Part shown: positions 15,135 through 22,460 of the stretch, piece by piece
Numbering within the stretch: the stretch's first letter is position 1
Layout: every line of letters starts with the position of its first letter
Assembly: GCA_035255485.1 (NCBI GenBank)
Contig: DATEZO010000285.1
Coordinates: forward strand, 1-22,460
Origin: DATEZO01 sp035255485
GTDB lineage: Bacteria > Pseudomonadota > Gammaproteobacteria > Burkholderiales > Burkholderiaceae_D
Direction of reading: 5' to 3'
DNA length: 22,460 nucleotides
The notes under the pieces: model-generated
The model's database searches: none
Seen by the model: only the letters and a program-made list of their open reading frames with translations
Told to the model about the DNA's origin: nothing
Position numbers and translations under genes: made by a program

Positions 15135-15482
15135 ATGCATATTCCCGTTATCATCCAGACCGCCGGATTGCTTACCTTGTCGAATTTATTCATGACGGTG
15201 GCATGGTATGGCCATCTCAGGAATCTGGCAGGTAAAGCCTGGTGGCTTGCGGCGCTGGCAAGCTGGTCGATTGCCTTGTTCGAATATCTGCTGCAGGTTC
15301 CGGCCAATCGCATCGGCTATACCCAATTCAGCCTGGCGCAACTGAAGATCATGCAAGAAGTGATTACACTGATGGTCTTCGTGCCATTTGCAATGCTTTA
15401 CATGGGCCAGCCGTTCAAGCTGGATTATGCCTGGGCGGGATTATGTTTGATGGGCGCGGTATACTTTATTTTTCGTACATGA
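15135..15482 (+). CDS. DUF486 / DMT-family small membrane protein
   Basis: A 115-residue membrane protein with four predicted helices, the third and fourth ending in KLDYAWAGLCLMGAVYFIFR. The text WYGHLRNL, FEYLLQVPANRIGYTQFSL and QLKIMQEVITL is characteristic of DUF486, a group related to the drug/metabolite transporter superfamily. The segment QVPANRIG is the most conserved part. The biological substrate is unknown. It begins 93 bases after folK on the same strand, with no obvious terminator between them, and precedes panB. Confidence 0.88.
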   Translation: MHIPVIIQTAGLLTLSNLFMTVAWYGHLRNLAGKAWWLAALASWSIALFEYLLQVPANRIGYTQFSLAQLKIMQEVITLMVFVPFAMLYMGQPFKLDYAWAGLCLMGAVYFIFRT

Positions 15483-15562
15483 ATCCCGGGCCATGAAAGC
15501 CGTGGTCGGGATGAATGCAAACATACACGGCAAGCGGGAATGGCCGCCTTTGGGGAATGATG

Positions 15563-16393
15563 ATGGCAGGATATCTGCAAGAAACTGAACAGGGAATGCG
15601 TAGCAAGGCGGTCACCGTGCCGTCATTGATGACGCTGCGCCAGACCGGCGAAAAGATTGCGGTGCTGACCTGTTATGACGCCAGCTTCGCGGCACTGATA
15701 GACCGCTGCGGCATTGATGTGCTGCTGGTCGGCGATTCACTCGGCAACGTATGCCAAGGGCATGCTTCGACGCTGCCGGTATCGCTGGCCGATGTCGCGT
15801 ATCACACCGCTTGCGTTGCCCGCGGCAACCGGACCGCGCTACTGATTGCCGACATGCCGTTCGGCACCTATGCCAATCCGGAGCAGTCCTTTCACAATGC
15901 AGTAAAACTGATGCAGGCCGGCGCCCAAATGGTCAAGCTTGAAGGCGGCGCCTGGCTGGCCGACACGGTACGCTTTCTGGTCGAACGCGCTGTCCCGGTA
16001 TGCGCGCATCTCGGCTTGACGCCGCAATCGGTGCATCAGCTCGGCGGTTACAAGGTGCAAGGCAAGAGTGCGGAAGGCGCAGAGCAATTGAAAGCCGATG
16101 CCCTGGCATTGCAGGCAGCCGGCGCCTCGATCCTGGTACTGGAGGCAATTCCTTCAGCACTGGGCAAGGAAGTAACCGATATGCTGGCGATTCCCACCAT
16201 CGGCATCGGCGCGGGTCCCGATTGCAGCGGCCAGGTACTGGTGATGCACGATCTGCTGGGCGTATTTCCAGGCCGCAAAGCGCGCTTCGTGAAGAATTTC
16301 ATGGAAGGCCAGACCAGTATCGAAAACGCGGTGCGCGCCTATATTGCCGCGGTCAAGGATAAATCGTTTCCGGGGTCGGAACACTGCTTCTGA
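15563..16393 (+). CDS. panB: 3-methyl-2-oxobutanoate hydroxymethyltransferase
   Basis: A 276-residue PanB, which adds a hydroxymethyl group from methylene-tetrahydrofolate to alpha-ketoisovalerate, the first committed step to pantothenate and CoA. All catalytic residues are visible at a constant offset from the E. coli enzyme: Asp58 in VGDSLG, Asp97 in ADMPFG, Lys125 and Glu127 in KLEGG, and Glu194 in VLEAIP. Several in-frame ATGs exist: 15515, 15557, 15560, 15563 and 15596. The one at 15563 (MAGYLQE) is preferred because a GGGG lies upstream at a usable distance and the length suits the family. panC is not adjacent. The gene converges with the carbonic anhydrase gene. Confidence 0.95.
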   Translation: MAGYLQETEQGMRSKAVTVPSLMTLRQTGEKIAVLTCYDASFAALIDRCGIDVLLVGDSLGNVCQGHASTLPVSLADVAYHTACVARGNRTALLIADMPFGTYANPEQSFHNAVKLMQAGAQMVKLEGGAWLADTVRFLVERAVPVCAHLGLTPQSVHQLGGYKVQGKSAEGAEQLKADALALQAAGASILVLEAIPSALGKEVTDMLAIPTIGIGAGPDCSGQVLVMHDLLGVFPGRKARFVKNFMEGQTSIENAVRAYIAAVKDKSFPGSEHCF

Positions 16394-16421
16394 TTTTGCC
16401 GAACAGCGCGACGTATCGGAA

Positions 16422-16472
16422 AAACCCTGCATCTTCTCGTTACAAGGGTAACGGGGCACAGATGCGGGGTTT
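16422..16472 (-). terminator. Long nested hairpin between convergent panB and can
   Basis: An outer 13-bp stem (16422-16434 with 16460-16472, one G.T pair) encloses an inner stem CTCGTTAC (16436-16443) with GTAACGGG (16448-16455) and loop AAGG; together about 21 bp in a 51-base structure. On the minus strand it is followed by TTTTT, so it can act as the terminator of can. On the plus strand it is followed only by GCC, so for panB it is at most a 3' stabiliser. Confidence 0.75.
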
Positions 16473-16497
16473 GCCGTGTGCAATATGGAGCGCTGGC

Positions 16498-17169
16498 CTA
16501 GCCCTCGTAACGCGCGAAGCTGGTTTTCAGCTTCGGCCCCAGATCCTCTGGCCCCGACACGGTGACACCCAGATCGCGCAGCAAGCCATCCTTCAAACTA
16601 TAGATCCAGCCATGAATGGTTAATTGCTGACCGCGCTCCCATGCATCCTGCACCGTCGTCGTCTGGCATACATTGCTGACCTGTTCGATCACATTCAATT
16701 CGCACAAGCGATCCAGCTTTTCCCGCATCGGCAGCACTTCGCCAAGATACCGTTCATGCTTTTGGTGCACGTCCTGCACATGACGCAACCAGTTGTCGGC
16801 CAGCCCGATGCGCTGCCGCGCCAGTGCCGCATGCACGCCGGAGCAATCATAGTGACCAGTGACAATGACGTGCTTGACTTTCAGCACATCAATAGCGAAT
16901 TGAAGCACTGACAGGCAATTCAAATCCGTGTGCACCACGACATTGGCGATGTTCCGGTGCACGAACAATTCACCCGGCAGCAGATTGACGATTTCATTCG
17001 CAGGAACGCGACTGTCGGAGCAACCGATCCACAAATATTCCGGCGACTGTTGTGCGGCAAGCGTCTTGAAAAAACTTGCATCGCCGGCGACCATCGAAGC
17101 CGCCCATTTCCGGTTATTTTGAAACAACTGCTCCAATACCAAGGGATCTTCTTTATTCTGTTCTATCAT
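16498..17169 (-). CDS. can: Beta-class carbonic anhydrase
   Basis: A 223-residue cytoplasmic enzyme interconverting CO2 and bicarbonate. The zinc-binding set is complete: Cys50 with the Asp52/Arg54 dyad in CSDSRVPAN, then His106 and Cys109 in TGHYDCSGV. Further family segments are PGELFVHRNIANVV and the C-terminal HGWIYSLKDGLLRDLGV. It has the proteobacterial Can length and layout. No signal peptide is present. The ATG at 17169 has a weak ribosome-binding region. It is followed by a strong hairpin plus T-run at 16422-16472 and preceded by 261 bases without a gene. Confidence 0.96.
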   Translation of the reverse strand: MIEQNKEDPLVLEQLFQNNRKWAASMVAGDASFFKTLAAQQSPEYLWIGCSDSRVPANEIVNLLPGELFVHRNIANVVVHTDLNCLSVLQFAIDVLKVKHVIVTGHYDCSGVHAALARQRIGLADNWLRHVQDVHQKHERYLGEVLPMREKLDRLCELNVIEQVSNVCQTTTVQDAWERGQQLTIHGWIYSLKDGLLRDLGVTVSGPEDLGPKLKTSFARYEG

Positions 17170-17363
17170 TCGATTCGCGCAAAAAATTCAAGGCGGTCCA
17201 GAGTGTTTTTCACGGCTCTGCCGGATGGGAATTGGACCAGGGAACGCTCGCAGAGTGCACTATCCCGGACAGGCAATTCTTCCCGGGACGACTGAAAGCA
17301 TGTAATTCGTACCTCTACAATGGTTGATGTGCGATTCCATTGCTTGCGCCGGATCATCAAACA

Positions 17364-17393
17364 CGTTCTTGTTCAATCGAAAAGAACTGAACG
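17364..17393. other. Imperfect hairpin upstream of can
   Basis: CGTTC (17364-17368) with GAACG (17389-17393) and GTTC (17371-17374) with GAAC (17384-17387) form a two-part stem with a TT/T internal mismatch. It lies in the 261-base gap between the chalcone-isomerase-like gene and can, where no gene, tRNA or clear promoter is seen. Function is unknown. Confidence 0.4.
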
Positions 17394-17414
17394 TAATTGT
17401 ATCGAACTTCTCGA

Positions 17415-17450
17415 ATCAACCAAGGGTTTTTCAGTAATTGCGTGGTTGAT
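17415..17450 (-). terminator. Hairpin spanning the stop of the chalcone-isomerase-like gene
   Basis: ATCAACCA (17415-17422) pairs with TGGTTGAT (17443-17450) across a 20-base loop that includes the stop codon. No T-run follows on the minus strand. A third copy of TGGTTGAT lies at 17321-17328, so alternative pairings are possible. Confidence 0.35.
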
Positions 17451-18042
17451 CCTCGGGCCTCTCGCCCAGCATCGCGCGCTTGAGTTTTGCATCCGCCGGT
17501 TTGTCGCCAAGCCAGATTTTCAGCAACGCATTATAGAAGGCAATATCGGGCAGGGGGTCGGCCACTTTCTTGCCATTGTGGTGGATTATCGTCCCGATTC
17601 CCGGCACCCAATCGGTGGTTAGCACATCCCCCTTTTTCAATTCCGGAATGGATGCGAATATTTCACCGAATCTCATCAATTGCATGATGATTTTCGTTTT
17701 TTCCGCCCGGTCGATATTCTGGTTGATGCCCGCCAGGAAAGCGCGGCCGAATTCTTCACTGCTAATGTCGCGTGAAGGGACAATAACCAGGCGCCTGGCC
17801 CCTGGCGTTGCGATCACGTCCGGCACCTGGCTTTTCCTTTCCGGCAAATACAAGCCTATGACGTACACCTGGAAAATGAGTTTATAGCGAATGCCGGCAC
17901 CATTCAGCTTCAAATCCTGGCCGGCGACATGCACTATCTCATCCAGCTTGACGCCGGCGACCTCCATGGCGAATCCGGTGGAAGACAAGGTTAAAGCCGC
18001 AATGCACACCAGCTTGCGGAAAGCACTTGTGAAATGATTCAT
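17431..18042 (-). CDS. Periplasmic chalcone isomerase-like protein
   Basis: A 203-residue protein with a clear signal peptide: a basic start with Arg9 and Lys10, a hydrophobic stretch LVCIAALTLSSTG, and a probable cleavage after GFA at about residue 25. The mature part has VAGVKLDEIVHVAGQDLKLN, then GIRYKLIFQVYVIGLYLP, then AFLAGINQN and KKGDVLTTDWVPGIGT. This resembles the bacterial chalcone-isomerase-like family (PF16036 type). These proteins share the fold but lack a demonstrated flavonoid reaction; they may bind small or fatty molecules. The start at 18042 has a GGAGA ribosome-binding site. Its promoter carries an operator-like palindrome, and the gene is transcribed away from dnaJ's terminator. 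Confidence 0.85.
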   Translation of the reverse strand: MNHFTSAFRKLVCIAALTLSSTGFAMEVAGVKLDEIVHVAGQDLKLNGAGIRYKLIFQVYVIGLYLPERKSQVPDVIATPGARRLVIVPSRDISSEEFGRAFLAGINQNIDRAEKTKIIMQLMRFGEIFASIPELKKGDVLTTDWVPGIGTIIHHNGKKVADPLPDIAFYNALLKIWLGDKPADAKLKRAMLGERPEDQPRNY

Positions 18043-18069
18043 ATCGTCTCCGGGAAATTAACGCGAATA

Positions 18070-18092
18070 AATAGAACGGTCGTTTTATTATA
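18070..18092 (-). promoter_or_regulatory. Promoter with operator-like palindrome for the chalcone-isomerase-like gene
   Basis: On the minus strand a perfect TATAAT lies at 18087-18092, with no good -35 at 16-18 bases. A 20-base imperfect palindrome, AATAGAACGG (18070-18079) with TCGTTTTATT (18080-18089), 8 of 10 paired, overlaps the -10 and the expected transcription start. The AACG-centred form resembles TetR-family operators; the regulator is not in the window. Confidence 0.45.
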
Positions 18093-18186
18093 TTTGATCT
18101 AGGATAGGGAAAAAGAGCCGAGTGCGCAAGTTGAACAGTTTCTGCGGCGCAGCAACGCTTCCAGACCACATAAATCCAGGCCACAT

Positions 18187-18222
18187 AAAAAAACCGCCGG
18201 GTTTTAATCCGGCGGTTTTTTT
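18187..18222. terminator. Bidirectional intrinsic terminator after dnaJ
   Basis: CCGCCGG (18194-18200) pairs with CCGGCGG (18209-18215), extended by seven A on the left and seven T on the right, with the 8-base loop GTTTTAAT. It is a textbook terminator in both directions, 45 bases past the dnaJ stop. Confidence 0.9.
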
Positions 18223-18267
18223 ATCAGAAGCGACACCATATCGTCCAGGTATCGTTAGCGAGAAGGA

Positions 18268-19389
18268 TCATTCAAAGAATTCTTTTACCTTTTCCTTCCA
18301 CGACTTGCTTTGCGGACTATGTTTGGCGCCCCCTTCGACTGTCAGTTTTTCAAAATCCTTCAACAGTTCCTTTTGCCGCTCGGTAAGCTTGACCGGCGTT
18401 TCCACCACGACATGGCAGAACAGGTCACCGGCATAGCCGGAGCGCACGCCCTTGATACCCTTGCTGCGCAGGCGGAAAGTCTTGCCGGATTGCGTTCCTT
18501 CCGGAATCGAGAACGATGCCTTGCCGTTCAGCGTCGGCACTTCCACATCGCCGCCCAATGCCGCCTTGGCAAACGATACCGGAATTTCACAGTGCAAGTC
18601 GTCGCCATCGCGCTGGAACACTGCATGCTGCTTGATATGGATTTCCACATACAAGTCGCCTGGCGGGCCGCCATTCATGCCGGGCTCGCCATTACCGGAG
18701 GAGCGAATCCGCATGCCGTCATCGATACCGGCAGGAATCTTGACTTCCAGCGTCTTGTTTCGCTTGATGCGGCCCGCTCCGCCGCATGACGGACATGGTG
18801 TCGGGATGATCGTGCCCGTACCGTGGCATTTCGGACAGGTTTGCTGAATGCTGAAAAACCCCTGCTGCATTCGCACCTGGCCTTGACCGTTACAGGTGGT
18901 ACAGGTCGTCGGCGAAGTGCCGGGCTTGGCGCCCGAGCCGTGACAGGTGTCGCATTCGTCCCATGACGGCACGCGAATTGTCGTATCAAAGCCGTGCGCT
19001 GCCTGCTCCAGCGAGATATCGAGGTTGTAACGCAAATCTGCGCCGCGATAGACTTGCGGTCCGCCGCCGCGACCGCCGCGTGCGCCGCCAAAAATGTCGC
19101 CAAAAATGTCGCCGAACGCGTCGGCAAAACCGGCAGATCCGGCTCCGCCGCCTCCCATATTGGGATCTACGCCGGCATGACCATAACGGTCATAAGCTTC
19201 CTTTTTTTGCGGATCGGACAGCATCTCGTAGGCCTCCTTGGCCTCCTTGAATTTATCTTCCGCGCCTTTACTGTCCGGATTGCGATCCGGATGATGTTTC
19301 ATTGCGAGCTTGCGATACGCCTTCTTGATCTCGTCTTCCGAGGCGTTTTTCGCCACTCCCAATATTTCGTAATAATCACGCTTCGCCAT
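18268..19389 (-). CDS. dnaJ: Chaperone protein DnaJ (Hsp40)
   Basis: A 373-residue class I DnaJ, which delivers unfolded clients to DnaK and stimulates its ATPase. The J domain (about 1-70) has the HPD tripeptide at 33-35. A Gly/Phe-rich linker (about 77-112) contains the repeat FGDIFGDIFGG. The zinc domain has all four CxxCxGxG units, with Cys pairs at 146/149, 163/166, 185/188 and 199/202. The C-terminal domains follow. A Shine-Dalgarno-like AGGA lies 11 bases before the ATG. Between dnaK and this gene lie a hairpin with a T-run and a 16-base palindrome, and no sigma-32 promoter of its own was found, so expression probably depends on partial read-through from dnaK. Confidence 0.98.
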   Translation of the reverse strand: MAKRDYYEILGVAKNASEDEIKKAYRKLAMKHHPDRNPDSKGAEDKFKEAKEAYEMLSDPQKKEAYDRYGHAGVDPNMGGGGAGSAGFADAFGDIFGDIFGGARGGRGGGPQVYRGADLRYNLDISLEQAAHGFDTTIRVPSWDECDTCHGSGAKPGTSPTTCTTCNGQGQVRMQQGFFSIQQTCPKCHGTGTIIPTPCPSCGGAGRIKRNKTLEVKIPAGIDDGMRIRSSGNGEPGMNGGPPGDLYVEIHIKQHAVFQRDGDDLHCEIPVSFAKAALGGDVEVPTLNGKASFSIPEGTQSGKTFRLRSKGIKGVRSGYAGDLFCHVVVETPVKLTERQKELLKDFEKLTVEGGAKHSPQSKSWKEKVKEFFE

Positions 19390-19409
19390 CTTTTCGGCAT
19401 CCTGTTAAA

Positions 19410-19425
19410 GAGCGCCATGGCGCTC
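19410..19425. other. 16-base perfect palindrome in the dnaJ leader
   Basis: GAGCGCCATGGCGCTC is self-complementary over all 16 bases and ends about 20 bases before the dnaJ start codon. It may fold as a small hairpin in the dnaK-dnaJ mRNA, or be a protein-binding site; it does not resemble CIRCE (TTAGCACTC half-sites). Confidence 0.5.
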
Positions 19426-19433
19426 CCGCTGCG

Positions 19434-19476
19434 AAAACGCCGAGCCGAGGACCGTACAAGGGTCACCGGCTCGGCG
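19434..19476 (-). terminator. Hairpin with T-tract between dnaK and dnaJ (attenuator-like)
   Basis: On the minus strand CGCCGAGCCG (19476-19467) pairs with CGGCTCGGCG (19447-19438), 10 perfect GC-rich base pairs. A small inner GACC/GGTC pairing lies in the loop, and TTTT follows at once. It sits 37 bases after the dnaK stop. It should stop a fraction of transcripts, giving more DnaK than DnaJ, as is known for this operon elsewhere. Confidence 0.75.
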
Positions 19477-19513
19477 AGTCATTACGGCGCAAGGCCGCTA
19501 GACGGTAGAGATA

Positions 19514-21463
<1,950 letters not shown>

Positions 21464-21511
21464 GATTTATGTCCTTTTGATATTTGGATGACTGAATTTG
21501 GAATGACTTAC

Positions 21512-21539
21512 ATATAGGGAGGAAACAGTCGCTTTCAAG
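21512..21539 (-). promoter_or_regulatory. Sigma-32 (heat-shock) promoter of dnaK
   Basis: On the minus strand CTTGAAA (21539-21533) is followed after 13 bases by CCCTATAT (21519-21512), against the consensus CTTGAAA-N13-15-CCCCATNT; the -10 differs at one fixed position. It lies 14 bases past the grpE stop and about 50 bases before the dnaK start. Confidence 0.85.
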
Positions 21540-21553
21540 CGCATCTGCCGCAT

Positions 21554-22105
21554 TTATTGCGAAACTGTCACGAGCGCAGGACGCAACAGGCGGTCCGCAA
21601 TCATGTAACCCTTTTGCAGCACGGTCACAACCGTGTTGGCGGCCTGGTCGGCCGGTACGATCGAAATCGCCTGATGCTTCATCGGGTCCATTTTTTCGCC
21701 GGGCTCGGGATTGATTTCAAGCAGCTTGTTTCGCTCGAATGCGGAAGAAAGCTGTTTCAAGGTCATTTCCACGCCCTCCTTTAACGATTCGACCGAAGGC
21801 GATTCCAGCTTCAAGGCTATTTCAAGACTGTCCTTGACCGGCACCAGCGCCTCGGCGAAACTTTCAATCGCAAACTTGTGGGCGCGCGCGATATCTTCCT
21901 GGGCGCGACGCCGGATATTTTCGCCATCGGCCTTTGCGCGCAGAAATGCGTCTTGCATTTCCGTCAGCTTCGTTTCGGCCTGGACAAGTTTTTCTTCCCA
22001 GTTCATCTCGGCGCAACCCGGCGCTGGTTCAGCCGTCGGCTTCTTTTCCTGGCCCATTTGATCGCCCAGATTTTCTTGCTCTTGCGTCTTTTCCTGGTCT
22101 TGCAT
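21554..22105 (-). CDS. grpE: Nucleotide exchange factor GrpE
   Basis: A 183-residue GrpE, the dimeric factor that releases ADP from DnaK. The N-terminal 30 residues are charged and disordered-looking. A long coiled-coil helix follows (EEKLVQAETKLTEMQDAFLR, then RAKADGENIRRRAQEDI). The C-terminal beta-wing has MKHQAISIVP, ANTVVTVLQKGYMIADRLLR and PALVTVS, all hallmarks of the family. The ATG at 22105 is chosen because GGAGG lies seven bases before it (22113-22117); a further start seven codons upstream would bury this site inside the gene. A sigma-32 promoter lies about 55-80 bases upstream. hrcA is not adjacent within the window. Confidence 0.97.
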   Translation of the reverse strand: MQDQEKTQEQENLGDQMGQEKKPTAEPAPGCAEMNWEEKLVQAETKLTEMQDAFLRAKADGENIRRRAQEDIARAHKFAIESFAEALVPVKDSLEIALKLESPSVESLKEGVEMTLKQLSSAFERNKLLEINPEPGEKMDPMKHQAISIVPADQAANTVVTVLQKGYMIADRLLRPALVTVSQ

Positions 22106-22159
22106 CAAAAAACCTCCAACTATCAATAACTTAATGGAAATACCTTCTGCCCGAAAACC

Positions 22160-22188
22160 TAAATAAGGCTATTCCCTATTATTTCAAG
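22160..22188 (-). promoter_or_regulatory. Sigma-32 (heat-shock) promoter of grpE
   Basis: On the minus strand CTTGAAA (22188-22182), preceded by CC, is followed after 13 bases by CCTTATTTA (22168-22160). The -35 is perfect and the -10 keeps the CC..AT.T pattern of CCCCATNTA. Transcription would start about 45-50 bases before the grpE ATG. Confidence 0.8.
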
Positions 22189-22353
22189 GGAGATTGGTTG
22201 CCGCATCAACCGCGTGAGATTGTCCGGCCTGGAAAGCAGGCAGTATATTTTGTTACAAAATTCAACCTGCAAAGGTAGCGAAATACGCTGGACACGCTAG
22301 GATGAAATTAATCGGGTGTAATCCGATTGTCCTTGGCACGCTGGGAAATTGTC

Positions 22354-22460
22354 GTGAGATTGTCGCTTATTTCCGCTTCGGTACTGATCTATATTGTGCT
22401 GGCTGCTAGCTGGATCAGCTATGCCGGCCTGATGGCGCTGTTCAGGTCCGGGCCGCTTTT
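22354..22460 (+). CDS. Hydrophobic reading frame, 5' end of a possible membrane protein (partial)
   Basis: From a GTG at 22354 the frame runs open to the window edge and reads RLSLISASVLIYIVLAASWI followed by SYAGLMALFRSGP, a convincing first membrane helix after a short basic start. The frame is open back to 22312, so a TTG at 22327 is another possible start. No ribosome-binding site is clear. It is divergent from grpE. The family cannot be identified from 35 residues; many sensor or signalling proteins start like this. Confidence 0.4.
   Translation, partial: MRLSLISASVLIYIVLAASWISYAGLMALFRSGPL

Noticed and set aside
15483..15512. Imperfect hairpin between the DUF486 gene and panB as a terminator
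   Set aside because: The stem is bulged and followed by GAATGC rather than T; not convincing as a terminator.
17170..17330. Possible tRNA or small RNA in the gap upstream of can
   Set aside because: No acceptor stem, no T-loop motif and no D-loop pattern could be placed; only short unrelated inverted repeats.
19390..19513. A sigma-32 promoter or CIRCE element in front of dnaJ
   Set aside because: No CTTGAAA-like -35 and no TTAGCACTC half-site was found; the palindrome there has a different sequence.

Overview
The window reads as a chromosomal, mostly housekeeping segment of a betaproteobacterium, order Burkholderiales, most likely Oxalobacteraceae (Herminiimonas/Herbaspirillum-like). The basis is protein character, GC-rich codon use, and gene orders typical of that group from general knowledge: recA-recX-DUF2889-sucC-sucD, purM / perM-hda-HAD-pcnB-folK, and grpE-dnaK-dnaJ. 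The taxonomic call is an inference; no 16S rRNA, tRNA or CRISPR is visible. All main reading frames are intact apart from the two genes cut by the window edges.

Layout. (1) 1-4453, minus strand: recA, recX, a DUF2889 protein, sucC and the 5' part of sucD, read in that order. A LexA/SOS box lies in front of recA. A small GIY-YIG nuclease gene bracketed by near-identical 27-bp inverted copies of a hairpin repeat sits between sucC and sucD. (2) 4683-9258, plus strand: a tightly packed unit of an OmpR-type response regulator, a TctE-type sensor kinase, a DUF4212 small membrane subunit and a large sodium:solute symporter. It looks like a self-contained sense-and-import module for an organic acid. 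The symporter carries a canonical EF-hand loop. (3) 9259-9595 is a gene-free stretch with a third copy of the hairpin repeat, an AT-rich patch with a short tandem repeat, and a perfect 12-bp-arm palindrome behind purM. (4) 9596-10639, minus: purM. Divergent from it, 10737-15041 plus: perM-like AI-2E transporter, hda, a HAD-IB phosphatase, pcnB and folK, close-set or overlapping; then a DUF486 membrane protein and panB. (5) 16498-18042, minus: beta-carbonic anhydrase and a secreted chalcone-isomerase-like protein whose promoter carries an operator-like palindrome. (6) 18268-22105, minus: the grpE-dnaK-dnaJ chaperone set, with separate sigma-32-type promoters before grpE and before dnaK, and a hairpin-plus-T-tract between dnaK and dnaJ. 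A hydrophobic reading frame runs off the right edge.

How it fits together. The chaperone block is wired for heat shock, and the spacer terminator would lower DnaJ relative to DnaK. The recA block is SOS controlled, with RecX as modulator of RecA. Hda links the replication clamp to DnaA inactivation. FolK, PanB and PurM supply folate, pantothenate and purine pathways.

Most worth a second look: the GIY-YIG/inverted-repeat unit inside the sucCD operon, the EF-hand in a Na+/solute symporter coupled to its own two-component system, the operator-like palindrome over the promoter of the chalcone-isomerase-like gene, and the long hairpin between panB and the carbonic anhydrase gene.
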